Positions 43,234-52,018 of a DNA stretch of 55,940 nt are shown one piece after another. The notes under the pieces are model-generated. The model did no database searches. It saw only the letters and a program-made list of their open reading frames with translations, and was not told where the DNA came from. Within the stretch, counting starts at the first letter, position 1. Each line of letters begins with the position of its first letter. The position numbers and the translations under genes were made by a program. The DNA is from JBCCYM01 sp039190005 (GTDB lineage Bacteria; Pseudomonadota; Gammaproteobacteria; UBA12402). The stretch lies in NCBI GenBank assembly GCA_039190005.1, contig JBCCYM010000005.1, forward strand, positions 1-55,940, written 5' to 3'.

Positions 43234-43857
43234 TTATTTTGAATACAGCTCAACAATTAACTGTTCATTGATTGAAGGTGATATATCATCACGTTCGGGC
43301 AAACGTTTTATAACACCTGTTTTTTTCTTATGATCTATTTCAAGCCATTCAATCCCACCACGATTTTCAGCAAGATTAATGGCATCCTGAACACGCCCTT
43401 GATTCTTTGCCTGTTCACGTATCGCGATTTCATCGCCAGCGCTTACCGAAAAAGAAGGGATATTCACAGTCTGCCCATTCACTAACACGGCTTTATGGCC
43501 AACAAGCTGTCTGGCTTCTTTGCGCGTACGCGCCCAACCAGATTGATAGATGACATTATCAAGGCGACACTCTAATAATTGTAATAAATTTTCACCGGTC
43601 GAGCCTTTTTTACGTGCCGCTTTCTTAAACAAATTACGAAACTGTTTTTCCAAAACACCGTAGATACGCTTTACTTTTTGTTTTTCACGTAACTGCAAGC
43701 CAAAATTGGATAATTTACTAAGCCGTGTGCCTTTTAAACCACCAGGGACAACTTGGTGACGAATTTTTGACTCACGTGAAGTGACCCCACTGAATAAGGA
43801 TAAATCCTGTTTTTCTCTGCGTTCTTGTCGCCCTCTTGGGGCAAAGTTTCTAGCCAT
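43234..43857 (-). CDS. rpsD: 30S ribosomal protein S4
   Basis: S4 starts 30S assembly and, in E. coli, represses the alpha operon. The 207-residue protein has KQKVKRIYGVLEKQFRN, LECRLDNVIYQSGWARTRKEARQLVGHKAV in pieces and the S4 RNA-binding domain. The N-terminus lacks the Cys zinc motif found in some bacteria. It lies between rpsK and rpoA. Confidence 0.98.
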   Translation of the reverse strand: MARNFAPRGRQERREKQDLSLFSGVTSRESKIRHQVVPGGLKGTRLSKLSNFGLQLREKQKVKRIYGVLEKQFRNLFKKAARKKGSTGENLLQLLECRLDNVIYQSGWARTRKEARQLVGHKAVLVNGQTVNIPSFSVSAGDEIAIREQAKNQGRVQDAINLAENRGGIEWLEIDHKKKTGVIKRLPERDDISPSINEQLIVELYSK

Positions 43858-43872
43858 AATTTTCCCCTGATA

Positions 43873-44274
43873 TTAAACGCGCCGTTTCTTTCTTGGACGA
43901 CAACCATTATGCGGTATCGGCGTAATATCTTTAACCGTATTAATTTTAACACCCGCAGCATGAAGTGCACGAATTGCCGATTCACGCCCCGGTCCAGGTC
44001 CTTTCACCTGAACATCTACATACTTTAAACCATAAAGGTCAATCGCTTTTCTTACCGCACTATCAGCAGCAACTTGAGCAGCATAAGGCGTGCTTTTTCT
44101 TGAGCCACGAAACCCACTTTTTGCTGAAGTTCCCCAACCAATTGTACCACCTTGCGGATCCGTAATAGTAACCATTGTATTATTGAATGTCGCAGCAATG
44201 TGCACAATCCCTTCAGTTACCTGACGCTTTGCTTTTTTACGTATTGTTTTTGTCTTACTGGTATTTTTAGCCAC
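43873..44274 (-). CDS. rpsK: 30S ribosomal protein S11
   Basis: S11 lines the platform at the mRNA exit. The 133 residues include GIVHIAATFNNTMVTITDP, GFRGSRKSTPYAAQ and the end PIPHNGCRPRKKRRV. Fifteen bases before rpsD. Confidence 0.98.
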   Translation of the reverse strand: MAKNTSKTKTIRKKAKRQVTEGIVHIAATFNNTMVTITDPQGGTIGWGTSAKSGFRGSRKSTPYAAQVAADSAVRKAIDLYGLKYVDVQVKGPGPGRESAIRALHAAGVKINTVKDITPIPHNGCRPRKKRRV

Positions 44275-44310
44275 AGTTAATTTTCACCCATTACCTTGAT
44301 TGATTAATTA

Positions 44311-44655
44311 TCATTTTTTTCTACCTTTACGCGTGCGCGCATTGGTACGTGTGCGCTGGCCACGCATTGGCAATCCACGACGATGACGTATACCGCGATA
44401 GGTACCTAAATCGGTCAAGCGCTTAATATTCATTGAGGTTTCACGTCGCAAATCACCTTCAATTGTGTATTTTTCCACTTCCGCGCGCAATGCTTCAATG
44501 GCAGCATCATCTAATGTATTGACTTTAACATCAGGCGATACGCCAGCGTCCGCACAGATCTTGTGCGCGCGACTGCGACCAATACCATAAATATCAGTCA
44601 AACCAATACAAACATGTTTACCTGCGGAAATATTTACCCCTGCAATACGTGCCAT
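44311..44655 (-). CDS. rpsM: 30S ribosomal protein S13
   Basis: S13 contacts tRNA and the large subunit in the head of 30S. The 114 residues include MARIAGVNI, YGIGRSRAHKIC, DLRRETSMNIKRL and GIRHRRGLPMRGQRT. It is the first gene behind the promoter at 44695-44723. Confidence 0.98.
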   Translation of the reverse strand: MARIAGVNISAGKHVCIGLTDIYGIGRSRAHKICADAGVSPDVKVNTLDDAAIEALRAEVEKYTIEGDLRRETSMNIKRLTDLGTYRGIRHRRGLPMRGQRTRTNARTRKGRKK

Positions 44656-44694
44656 TATTACCTCTTTAAATTATTACAAGCGACAAGGAGATGG

Positions 44695-44723
44695 ATAGTA
44701 CCTGACCATGCCACATAAATCAA
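44695..44723 (-). promoter_or_regulatory. Probable alpha-operon promoter upstream of rpsM
   Basis: On the minus strand TTGATT (44723-44718) and TACTAT (44700-44695) are 17 bases apart, about 40 bases before the rpsM ATG, with AAGGAG at 44681-44686 on the plus strand being outside the ribosome-site position. The same pair of boxes occurs before rplN. Confidence 0.6.
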
Positions 44724-44755
44724 CCTAAATATTGATATATTATCAAATAATTTCA

Positions 44756-44869
44756 TCAACCTTGACGCTGTTTATGTTTTGGATCAATACACAACACGCG
44801 AAGCTGACCATTACGTTTGATAATCTTACAATTTCTACATATTCTTTTTATAGATGCTCTTACTTTCAT
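44756..44869 (-). CDS. rpmJ: 50S ribosomal protein L36
   Basis: This 37-residue protein was translated by hand: MKVRASIKRICRNC, then KIIKRNGQLRVLCIDPKH and KQRQG. It has the zinc ligands Cys11, Cys14, Cys27 and His32 of the Zn-binding (C+) form of L36. It sits between secY (25 bases) and rpsM, as in other gammaproteobacteria. Confidence 0.97.
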   Translation of the reverse strand: MKVRASIKRICRNCKIIKRNGQLRVLCIDPKHKQRQG

Positions 44870-44894
44870 GTCTTTTCTTCCACTCTATTTTTAA

Positions 44895-46199
44895 CTACGA
44901 CCTATTCTTCTTCATCAATGAACTATATTGGTTTGACAATAAATGTGATTGTACTTGGGCCATAAAATCCATCGCCACGACGACAATAATCAGCAATGAC
45001 GTACCGCCAAACATAAAGTTCACATGCCAAACCGATGAAATAATCTGCGGCAGTAAAGCAACTGCTGAAATATAGATACCACCAAATAATGTCAAACGCG
45101 TCATCACCTGATCAATATAACGGGCTGTCTGTTCACCCGGGCGAATGCCTGGAATAAACGCGCCAGATTTGCGTAAATTATCGGCAATATCACGCGGATT
45201 AAAGACTAAACCGGTATAGAAAAAACAGAAAAAGATGACGCCAACGACAAAAATGGCAATTGATATGGGATGCCCTGGCTCCAAGACAAAACCTACATTG
45301 CGTAACCAGTGGAAATGTGGTGTATTTGCCAACCAAGTGGCGATAGTTGCTGGAAATAGAATCAAACTCCAAGCAAAGATGATAGGAATCACCCCCGCCA
45401 TATTAATTTTCAAAGGCAAATGCGTGCTTTGCGCGGCATACATTTTGCGCCCTTGCTGTCGTTTGGCTGATTCGATCTTAATACGCCGTTGACCACTCTC
45501 GATAAAAACAACAAATAATGTAACCGCGACAATGACAAGAATAATAATCAATAAGGTCAGCATTTGTATTTGCCCATGGCGTGCCTGCGTCAAGACATCA
45601 CCAATTGTCGCCGGGAAACGCGCGACAATACTAAAAAAGATAATCATGGAAATACCATTGCCGATACCTCGTTCAGTCACCTGCTCACCTAACCACATCA
45701 AAAATACGGTACCGGCAACTAAGGTAATTGTCGAAATAATGTAAAAATTCAAACCAGGCACTAAGGCGATACCTTTACCGCCTAACACACGTGAAAAGGC
45801 AAAGCCTTGAATGGCTGCTAACAGCACCGTACCGTAACGGGTATAATTATTGATTTTGCGCTGCCCTGATTCGCCCTCTTTTTTCAATTGTTCCATACTG
45901 GGAACGACTGCTGTTAACAGCTGCATAATAATGGAAGCGGAAATATAGGGCATAATACCCAAGGCAAACACTGAGAAATGATAGAGCGCGCCACCTGAGA
46001 ACATATTGAACAATCCAACAATATTATTGCTCTGATTGTTAAATAATTCATGCAATCGTTGCGGATTGATACCGGGTACCGGAATATGGACACCAATACG
46101 GTAGATGACCAAAACGATAAGCAAAAACAACAAGCGACGACCAAGCTCACCGCTACCTGTTTTTGATAATCCCATCTGTCCCGCTGAAGAAAATGCCAT
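44895..46199 (-). CDS. secY: Protein translocase subunit SecY
   Basis: SecY is the inner-membrane channel for exported and membrane proteins. The 434-residue protein has ten membrane segments, with YRIGVHIPVPGINP, the plug region GLFNMFSGGALYHFSVFALG in part, GEQVTERGIGNGIS and FIPGIRPGEQTARY. I chose the ATG at 46199, preceded by AAGGA; an earlier in-frame codon lies inside rplO. Confidence 0.98.
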   Translation of the reverse strand: MAFSSAGQMGLSKTGSGELGRRLLFLLIVLVIYRIGVHIPVPGINPQRLHELFNNQSNNIVGLFNMFSGGALYHFSVFALGIMPYISASIIMQLLTAVVPSMEQLKKEGESGQRKINNYTRYGTVLLAAIQGFAFSRVLGGKGIALVPGLNFYIISTITLVAGTVFLMWLGEQVTERGIGNGISMIIFFSIVARFPATIGDVLTQARHGQIQMLTLLIIILVIVAVTLFVVFIESGQRRIKIESAKRQQGRKMYAAQSTHLPLKINMAGVIPIIFAWSLILFPATIATWLANTPHFHWLRNVGFVLEPGHPISIAIFVVGVIFFCFFYTGLVFNPRDIADNLRKSGAFIPGIRPGEQTARYIDQVMTRLTLFGGIYISAVALLPQIISSVWHVNFMFGGTSLLIIVVVAMDFMAQVQSHLLSNQYSSLMKKNRS

Positions 46200-46203
46200 A
46201 GCT

Positions 46204-46635
46204 CTAATCCTTGACGGCACCACCCGCGGCTTCAATCAGCGTACGCGCGCCTTTCGTTGCTTTTAAACCGGATAATTGTAAGGGTTTTTCCACATCACCG
46301 TGGGCGATAACTTTGACAGATTTTACCGAAGCACCGATCAAACCGGATTCTCGCAGCGTTTGCATCGTCACTTCGCCATCAAATCGATTCAATTCATGGG
46401 TACGAATTTCATCCGCCACCAGCGCTTTTCTTGATCGAAAGCCAAACTTAGGCAAGCGACGCTGAATAGGCATTTGACCACCTTCAAACCCCGCCTTCAC
46501 ACCACCGCCAGAACGCGCTTTTTGTCCCTTATGACCACGACCAGAGGTTTTACCTTTGCCTGAACCTATGCCTCGGCCTAAGCGTTTACTAGTGTGTTTT
46601 GCCCCTTTATGCGGGCGTAAGGTATTCAAATACAT
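46204..46635 (-). CDS. rplO: 50S ribosomal protein L15
   Basis: L15 is a late-assembly large-subunit protein. The 143 residues begin MYLNTLRPHKGAKHTSKRLG and include GSGKGKTSGRGHKGQKARSG and GFEGGQMPIQRRLPKFGF. The ATG at 46635, one base after rpmD, gives the standard N-terminus; a start at 46650 would add five unusual residues. Confidence 0.97.
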   Translation of the reverse strand: MYLNTLRPHKGAKHTSKRLGRGIGSGKGKTSGRGHKGQKARSGGGVKAGFEGGQMPIQRRLPKFGFRSRKALVADEIRTHELNRFDGEVTMQTLRESGLIGASVKSVKVIAHGDVEKPLQLSGLKATKGARTLIEAAGGAVKD

Positions 46636-46636
46636 A

Positions 46637-46825
46637 TTATGCTTCCTCAACTTTGAGCAAATAAGCCACTTTGTTAATCATACCGCGATTACAAGGCGTA
46701 TCATCAATAACAACGGAATGATGCATACGACGCAAGCCTAAACCCTTGACGCAACAACGGTGCTTTTGATTGCGGCCGATAATACTTTTAATCTGTGTTA
46801 CCTTGATTTTTTTATTCGCTGTCAT
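46637..46825 (-). CDS. rpmD: 50S ribosomal protein L30
   Basis: L30 is a small large-subunit protein. The 62 residues include KVTQIKSIIGRNQKHR, VKGLGLRRMHHSVV and NRGMINKVAYLLKV. It overlaps the end of rpsE by 14 bases. Confidence 0.96.
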   Translation of the reverse strand: MTANKKIKVTQIKSIIGRNQKHRCCVKGLGLRRMHHSVVIDDTPCNRGMINKVAYLLKVEEA

Positions 46826-47363
46826 GTTGTTTACCTAAAATTTCGGCGATAGTTTTACCACGTTTCGCAGCAATATTTTCCGGTGTCAACATTGATTTCA
46901 AACCATTAATTGTCGCCAAGACAACATTTAACGGATTAGGAGAACCAATAATTTTCGCCAATACATTATGCACACCTGAAACTTCAAAGACATCACGCAT
47001 CGCCCCGCCAGCAATAATCCCTGTACCAGGTGCCGCGGGCTTCATGAAAACTTTAGTCGCGCCATGATTCGCGGTGATGGGATAATAAAGTGTTTCCTTA
47101 TTGAGCTTAATCGTGACCATATTACGTCGCGCCGCTTCAGTCGCTTTCTGAACAGCGATTGAAACTTCTTTAGCTTTACCACGACCATAACCGATTTTAC
47201 CTTTACGATCACCAACCACAGCCGTTGCTGAAAAACTAAAATTACGACCACCCTTTACAACTTTGGTGGTACGACGAATATCAACAACACGGCTGTCTAA
47301 ACCATCGGTAATCGCATCACTGCTTTGCTGTTCTGCACTCGGTTTTGTACTTTGTTCTACCAT
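46812..47363 (-). CDS. rpsE: 30S ribosomal protein S5
   Basis: S5 supports decoding accuracy. The 183 residues include RTTKVVKGGRNFSFSATAVV in part, KIGYGRGKAKEVSIAVQKA and GTGIIAGGAMRDVFE. The first 22 residues are a Ser/Gln-rich extension relative to E. coli (166 residues). Confidence 0.98.
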   Translation of the reverse strand: MVEQSTKPSAEQQSSDAITDGLDSRVVDIRRTTKVVKGGRNFSFSATAVVGDRKGKIGYGRGKAKEVSIAVQKATEAARRNMVTIKLNKETLYYPITANHGATKVFMKPAAPGTGIIAGGAMRDVFEVSGVHNVLAKIIGSPNPLNVVLATINGLKSMLTPENIAAKRGKTIAEILGKQHDSE

Positions 47364-47378
47364 TTAACGTTACTCAAA

Positions 47379-47732
47379 TTAAAATTGTAATCCGGCTTCA
47401 CGCGCAGCTTCCGCTAACGCTTGCACCCGACCATGAAACTTATAACCAGAACGATCAAAAACAACACTGTCGATATTTGCTGCTTTTGCGCGTTCGGCGA
47501 CCAATTGCCCGATAATTTTCGCGCCTTCGACATTTCCCATCTTTTTACCGTGGAAAGATTTTTCCACCGATGAGGCGCTAGTCTTTGTTGTGCCGCTTTT
47601 GTCATCAATAATTTGCGCGTAAATATGCCGTGGCGTGCGAAAAACACTCAAGCGCAGCTTACCCAGCACTTTAATTTTAGCGCGTGTTTTCTTACTACGA
47701 CGCAATCTTGTTTGCTTTTTATTTAATATCAC
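47379..47732 (-). CDS. rplR: 50S ribosomal protein L18
   Basis: L18 binds 5S rRNA. The 117 residues include RRSKKTRAKIKVLGKLRLSV, HIYAQIIDDKSG, VFDRSGYKFHGRV and the end ALAEAAREAGLQF. Confidence 0.98.
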   Translation of the reverse strand: MILNKKQTRLRRSKKTRAKIKVLGKLRLSVFRTPRHIYAQIIDDKSGTTKTSASSVEKSFHGKKMGNVEGAKIIGQLVAERAKAANIDSVVFDRSGYKFHGRVQALAEAAREAGLQF

Positions 47733-47744
47733 TTGTTTATCCCA

Positions 47745-48311
47745 CTATTTTTTCTTCGTTTCTTTCAACTGAACCACTTCATCCGCGTAACGAACCCCTT
47801 TACCTTTATAAGGTTCAGGCGAACGAAATGCCCGAATTTCGGCGGCTACTTGACCGACAAGCTGTTTATCCATCCCCGTTATCATGATTTCTGTCGGGCT
47901 GGGTACTGCCGCGTCGATGCTCTCAGGCAAGGCATATTCAATAGGATGTGAGTAACCCAAAGCCAGCACTAACTTCTTGCCTTGTAATTGCGCCCGGTAA
48001 CCGACACCAACAAGCTTAAGTTTTTTACTAAAACCTTCGGTAACGCCTTTTATGCAGTTTTTTATCAAGGCGCCGGTAGTCCCTCCCAGCGCGTTGACTG
48101 TGCTTCTTTTTTTCAGCAGAGAACGAGATTTGGTATCAATTTCTTTCGCCACAACACGCAAGCTATTCTCTTCTTGAACCAGATCAATAAACGGATGCAG
48201 TTGATGCGTTAACTGACCTTTTGGTCCTTTGATGACAACAGTACGATCAGTAATATTTATCTGCACATCTTTTGCAATTTCTATCGGATTTTTGACAATT
48301 CGCGATTCCAC
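47745..48311 (-). CDS. rplF: 50S ribosomal protein L6
   Basis: L6 lies near the factor-binding site. The 188-residue protein begins at a GTG (VESRIVKNPIEIAKDVQINI), preceded by GAGAGAGGTT. Upstream in-frame residues read into the end of rpsH and do not resemble L6. Later blocks are VVIKGPKGQL, GVGYRAQLQGKKL and EPYKGKGVRYADE. Confidence 0.96.
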   Translation of the reverse strand: MESRIVKNPIEIAKDVQINITDRTVVIKGPKGQLTHQLHPFIDLVQEENSLRVVAKEIDTKSRSLLKKRSTVNALGGTTGALIKNCIKGVTEGFSKKLKLVGVGYRAQLQGKKLVLALGYSHPIEYALPESIDAAVPSPTEIMITGMDKQLVGQVAAEIRAFRSPEPYKGKGVRYADEVVQLKETKKK

Positions 48312-48324
48312 GATAACCTCTCTC

Positions 48325-48720
48325 TTACGCCACTGTACAAATAATTTCGCCACCCACACCGGCAGCACATGCGGCACGACCGGTCATCACACCTTTTGAT
48401 GTTGATACTACAGCGATGCCCAATCCACCCATGACTTCTGGCAATTCATCATGTTTTTTATAAATACGCAATCCTGAACGGCTGATACGTTTCAGCTGTT
48501 CAATCACACCTTTACCGCGATAATATTTTAACTCGATGGTTAAAATCGGCTTCTTCTCCGCTTGATCAACAGCATAATCGATAATATAGCCTTCTTCTTT
48601 AAGCACCTTAGCCACAGCTATTTTTTGCTTCGATGATGGCATGGTCACTGATTTTTTAGCAGCAACCTGACCATTACGAATTCTTGTTAAAAAATCAGCG
48701 ATAGGATCTTGTAAACTCAT
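48325..48720 (-). CDS. rpsH: 30S ribosomal protein S8
   Basis: S8 binds central 16S rRNA and in E. coli represses the spc operon. The 131 residues begin MSLQDPIADFLTRIRNGQ and end with the STSKGVMTGRAA and GGEIICTVA blocks. Confidence 0.98.
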   Translation of the reverse strand: MSLQDPIADFLTRIRNGQVAAKKSVTMPSSKQKIAVAKVLKEEGYIIDYAVDQAEKKPILTIELKYYRGKGVIEQLKRISRSGLRIYKKHDELPEVMGGLGIAVVSTSKGVMTGRAACAAGVGGEIICTVA

Positions 48721-48745
48721 TAGTATTTAAACCTCTATTTTTTTT

Positions 48746-49051
48746 CTACCAACTTGCTATTTTCGCACCAGGAGCCTTGCCTTCCAAAACTAACTCACGA
48801 AAGTGTATGCGGCAAAGTCCGACTTTACGATAAACACCACGCGAACGACCACATATATAACAACGGCGTGTCACACGCGATGGACTGGCATTGCGTGGAA
48901 GTTTCTGCAGCTCATCGAGCAACTCCCAAGGCGTATTGCCAGCAGCATAACTCTTCTCAATTTCAGCTTTCAATTTATCGCGTTTCTCAGCAAAACGTTG
49001 AACAGTTTTTTCACGTTTTAACTCGCGTTGTTTCATCGACATTTTTGCCAT
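48746..49051 (-). CDS. rpsN: 30S ribosomal protein S14
   Basis: S14 is in the 30S head. The 101-residue form includes LPRNASPSRVTRRCYICGR and CRIHFRELVLEGKAPGAKI. Most long S14 proteins lack the zinc Cys cluster; here two Cys in CYIC remain. Confidence 0.97.
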   Translation of the reverse strand: MAKMSMKQRELKREKTVQRFAEKRDKLKAEIEKSYAAGNTPWELLDELQKLPRNASPSRVTRRCYICGRSRGVYRKVGLCRIHFRELVLEGKAPGAKIASW

Positions 49052-49052
49052 A

Positions 49053-49601
49053 TTAGCTTGCTCCCCCTTTTAATGGGAAACTGAACGCTCGCAATAATGC
49101 TGCCGCTTCCTCATCGGTATTAGCTGTTGTTGTAATTGCGATATCCAAGCCTCTTATTTTATCAATTTTGTCATAATCGACCTCAGGAAAAATAATCTGT
49201 TCTTTTAAACCAAGATTATAATTACCACGACCATCAAAACTCTTCGGATTTAAACCGCGAAAATCACGCACACGAGGCAGTGCTATTGAGATAAGACGAT
49301 CTAAAAACTCATACATACGTTGACCACGCAGTGTCACCGAGCAACCAATCGGCATGCCATCACGAATTTTAAAACCAGCAATGGATTTACGTGCTTTAGC
49401 GACAACCGGTTTTTGTCCGGCAATTTTAGTCATATCGTCAATGGCGCCGGTAATCATTTTTTTATCTCGCGCGCCTTCACCTACACCCATATTAAGCGTG
49501 ACTTTAGATATTTTCGGCACCTGCATCACGCTGCCGTAAGAAAACTTTTCAACCAATGCTGGCGTTATTTTTTCTCGATAAAGTTGTTGCAACCTCGCCA
49601 T
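49053..49601 (-). CDS. rplE: 50S ribosomal protein L5
   Basis: L5 binds 5S rRNA. The 182-residue protein begins MARLQQLYREKITPALVEKF and has KVTLNMGVGEGARDKK, GCSVTLRGQRMYEFLDRLI and RDFRGLNPKSFDGRGNYN. I use the ATG at 49601; an earlier codon at 49616 lies inside rplX. Confidence 0.97.
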   Translation of the reverse strand: MARLQQLYREKITPALVEKFSYGSVMQVPKISKVTLNMGVGEGARDKKMITGAIDDMTKIAGQKPVVAKARKSIAGFKIRDGMPIGCSVTLRGQRMYEFLDRLISIALPRVRDFRGLNPKSFDGRGNYNLGLKEQIIFPEVDYDKIDKIRGLDIAITTTANTDEEAAALLRAFSFPLKGGAS

Positions 49602-49605
49602 AAAC

Positions 49606-49965
49606 TTATGCCTCAATTTCTACTAATTCGTTATCAGCACGATAACATCGTATTTTGCCACGTTCTTCAGTCAATTTCATACCAATGCGACGTCCTTTTT
49701 GCGCGGTTGCGTCAAAAATCATAACGTTTGATATGTGAATAGCCGCTTCCTTAGAAACAATACCACCCTGTTCATTGACATTTGGGTTAGGCCGAACATG
49801 CTTACGTATCATCTGACAGCCTTCTACAATCACACGATCTTGGTCGCGCAGGACTGATTTTATACGACCGCGTTTACCTTTATCTTTGCCAGCAATAATA
49901 ATCACTTCATCGCCCTGTTTTAGGCGTGTTTTACCACTCGCTTTAAACCCTTTTGTTTTTTTCAT
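49606..49965 (-). CDS. rplX: 50S ribosomal protein L24
   Basis: L24 starts large-subunit assembly. The 119 residues contain LKQGDEVIIIAGKDKGKRG and IHISNVMIFD. The first 12 residues (KKTKGFKASGKT) are a short basic extension. Confidence 0.97.
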   Translation of the reverse strand: MKKTKGFKASGKTRLKQGDEVIIIAGKDKGKRGRIKSVLRDQDRVIVEGCQMIRKHVRPNPNVNEQGGIVSKEAAIHISNVMIFDATAQKGRRIGMKLTEERGKIRCYRADNELVEIEA

Positions 49966-49979
49966 AATCTGTTTGCCTT

Positions 49980-50345
49980 CTACAATACTTCAGGTGCTAA
50001 AGAAATAATTTTCATGAACTTATCACGCAATTCACGCGTAATTGGACCAAAGACACGTGTACCAATCATTTGTTTTTGATTGTTCAGCAATACCACCGCG
50101 TTGGAATCAAAACGGATTAATGACCCATCTGCGCGGCGAACGCCTTTCTTAGTGCGCACAACCACCGCGAACATCACATCACCTTTTTTCACCCGACCAC
50201 GCGGAATAGCTTCTTTGATACTTACACGAATGACATCACCAATATTAGCGTAACGACGATGTGAGCCACCAAGCACTTTAATGCACTCGACGCGACGAGC
50301 ACCGCTATTATCAGCAACATTTAGTTCAGATTGCATCTGTATCAT
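49980..50345 (-). CDS. rplN: 50S ribosomal protein L14
   Basis: L14 forms part of the subunit interface. The 121 residues include MIQMQSELNVADNSGARRVE, IGDVIRVSIKEAIPRG and FGPITRELRDKFMKI. It is separated from rpsQ by 103 bases that carry a likely promoter, so it is the first gene of the spc operon. Confidence 0.98.
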   Translation of the reverse strand: MIQMQSELNVADNSGARRVECIKVLGGSHRRYANIGDVIRVSIKEAIPRGRVKKGDVMFAVVVRTKKGVRRADGSLIRFDSNAVVLLNNQKQMIGTRVFGPITRELRDKFMKIISLAPEVL

Positions 50346-50403
50346 TGTTCAATAACCTTATTTTTATCTTGCTTTTCCAACATCCCAAAAACTAGAGGGC
50401 AAT

Positions 50404-50431
50404 ATAGTAGCATTTTCTCTTAATAAATCAA
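50404..50431 (-). promoter_or_regulatory. Probable spc-operon promoter upstream of rplN
   Basis: On the minus strand TTGATT (50431-50426) and TACTAT (50409-50404) are 16 bases apart, about 58 bases before the rplN ATG. It lies in the only long gap inside the S10-spc gene run. The boxes equal those before rpsM. Confidence 0.55.
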
Positions 50432-50448
50432 TATTTTTCTAAATTAAA

Positions 50449-50706
50449 TTAAACGCTACGTGTCATCACCTCAACAAGCTGCCAAGCTTTTGTTTTTGAA
50501 ACAGGTCTAATTTGTTTAATTTTCACCACATCACCGATATTACAATCATTATCCGGCGCGTGCGCGTGTATTTTTGACGATTTTTTTATAAATTTACCAT
50601 AGAGTGGGTGTTGCATGCGTCGTTCAACCAAAACAGTAATGGTATCTTTCATTTTATTACTGAGTACTTTTCCCGACAGTGTCCGCTGTATTTTTTGTTC
50701 TGACAT
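50449..50706 (-). CDS. rpsQ: 30S ribosomal protein S17
   Basis: S17 binds 16S rRNA 5' domain. The 85 residues include TLSGKVLSNKMKDTITVLVE and HPLYGKFIKKSSKIHAHAP. The ATG shares a base with the rpmC stop (TGATG). Confidence 0.97.
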   Translation of the reverse strand: MSEQKIQRTLSGKVLSNKMKDTITVLVERRMQHPLYGKFIKKSSKIHAHAPDNDCNIGDVVKIKQIRPVSKTKAWQLVEVMTRSV

Positions 50707-50900
50707 CACTTATTACCTTTACTTTCGTTGATAATGGTTTTCACTTGGGCAATATCACGACGCACTCGTCTCAATAAATGTGGACGCGTTAATTGACCAG
50801 TACCACGCTGTATTCGCAAATTAAACTGTTCGCGCAACAGATTCTGAAGCTCCTGCTGCAAATCAGACTGAGATTTTTTTCTTAAATCATTGACGTTCAT
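50706..50900 (-). CDS. rpmC: 50S ribosomal protein L29
   Basis: L29 surrounds the tunnel exit. The 64 residues begin MNVNDLRKKSQSDLQQELQN and include EQFNLRIQRGTGQL. The ATG at 50900 shares a base with the rplP stop (TAATG). Confidence 0.97.
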   Translation of the reverse strand: MNVNDLRKKSQSDLQQELQNLLREQFNLRIQRGTGQLTRPHLLRRVRRDIAQVKTIINESKGNK

Positions 50901-51313
50901 TACATTATCGCCCTCTTTACACACATACTTGAGACAGGCAGCTTATTTCTAGCCAAACGCATTGCTTCCTGAGCAACTTCAGCCGGCACACCTTCTATTT
51001 CGAACAACATCCGACCAGGTTGCACTTGTGCTACCCAATATTCAACATTCCCTTTCCCTTTCCCTTGACGCACTTCCAACGGTTTTTTACTAATCGGTTT
51101 ATCGGGAAAAATACGAATCCATATTTTTCCACCACGCTTAATATAACGTGTCATCGCGCGACGAGCCGATTCAATTTGCCGAGATGTAATACGACCGCGT
51201 CCTGTCGCTTTAAGGCCATATTCACCAAAACTGACTTTATTGCCTCGCCCAGCATTACCACGATTACGGCCTTTAAACTGCTTACGAAATTTTGTTCTCT
51301 TTGGTTGTAACAT
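50900..51313 (-). CDS. rplP: 50S ribosomal protein L16
   Basis: L16 is at the tRNA A-site region. The 137 residues include MLQPKRTKFRKQFKGRNRG, SFGEYGLKATGRGRIT and WIRIFPDKPISKKPLEVRQG in order. Confidence 0.98.
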   Translation of the reverse strand: MLQPKRTKFRKQFKGRNRGNAGRGNKVSFGEYGLKATGRGRITSRQIESARRAMTRYIKRGGKIWIRIFPDKPISKKPLEVRQGKGKGNVEYWVAQVQPGRMLFEIEGVPAEVAQEAMRLARNKLPVSSMCVKRAIM

Positions 51314-51316
51314 CGT

Positions 51317-52018
51317 TTAACCCTCTGATAATTGTGCGGTATTACTACGTCTTACTTTTTTAGGCTTAGACGGCGTTTGCTGTTGTTCTTCATCACTTGC
51401 CTCACCCGTGAATACCCATACCTTAATCCCAATAACACCATAGGTCGTATGCGCCTCGACGAGTGCGTAATCAATATTGGCACGAAATGTATGCAAAGGC
51501 ACACGTCCTTCACGCGTCCATTCGCTGCGCGCGATCTCGGCACCATTCAAACGGCCAGCAATGTTAATTTTAACACCTTTCGCGCCTTGTCTCATCGCAT
51601 TTGCCAAAGCGCGTTTCATCGCCCGACGACAAGGCACACGTTTCTCCAACTGTTGTTTAATGCTTTCACCGACCAAATACGCGTTGATATCTGGCTTACG
51701 TACTTCTTTAATATCAATATGAGCCGGCACGCCTGTGAGCTTCGTCACGGCTTGGCGTAAAGACTCAATATCGCGACCACTCTTACCAATAATAATACCT
51801 GGACGAGCGGCATGAATGGTGATTTTGGCGTCGCGAGCAGGGCGATCAATATCAATACGACTGATGCCCGCTGTGGCCAATTTTTTCTTCAGCATACTAC
51901 GTATTAAAATATCACTATGCAGTGTTTCGGCGTAATCACGCCCTTCTTTATACCATTTAGATTGGCAGGTCGCGGTAATACCTAAACGAATACCTACTGG
52001 ATGAACTTTTTGGCCCAT
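51317..52018 (-). CDS. rpsC: 30S ribosomal protein S3
   Basis: S3 guards the mRNA entry. The 233 residues have MGQKVHPVGIRLGI, the KH GxxG loop in RPGIIIGKSGRDIE and GRLNGAEIARSEW. The tail is Gln/Lys-rich, as in many relatives. It overlaps rplV by one base. Confidence 0.98.
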   Translation of the reverse strand: MGQKVHPVGIRLGITATCQSKWYKEGRDYAETLHSDILIRSMLKKKLATAGISRIDIDRPARDAKITIHAARPGIIIGKSGRDIESLRQAVTKLTGVPAHIDIKEVRKPDINAYLVGESIKQQLEKRVPCRRAMKRALANAMRQGAKGVKINIAGRLNGAEIARSEWTREGRVPLHTFRANIDYALVEAHTTYGVIGIKVWVFTGEASDEEQQQTPSKPKKVRRSNTAQLSEG

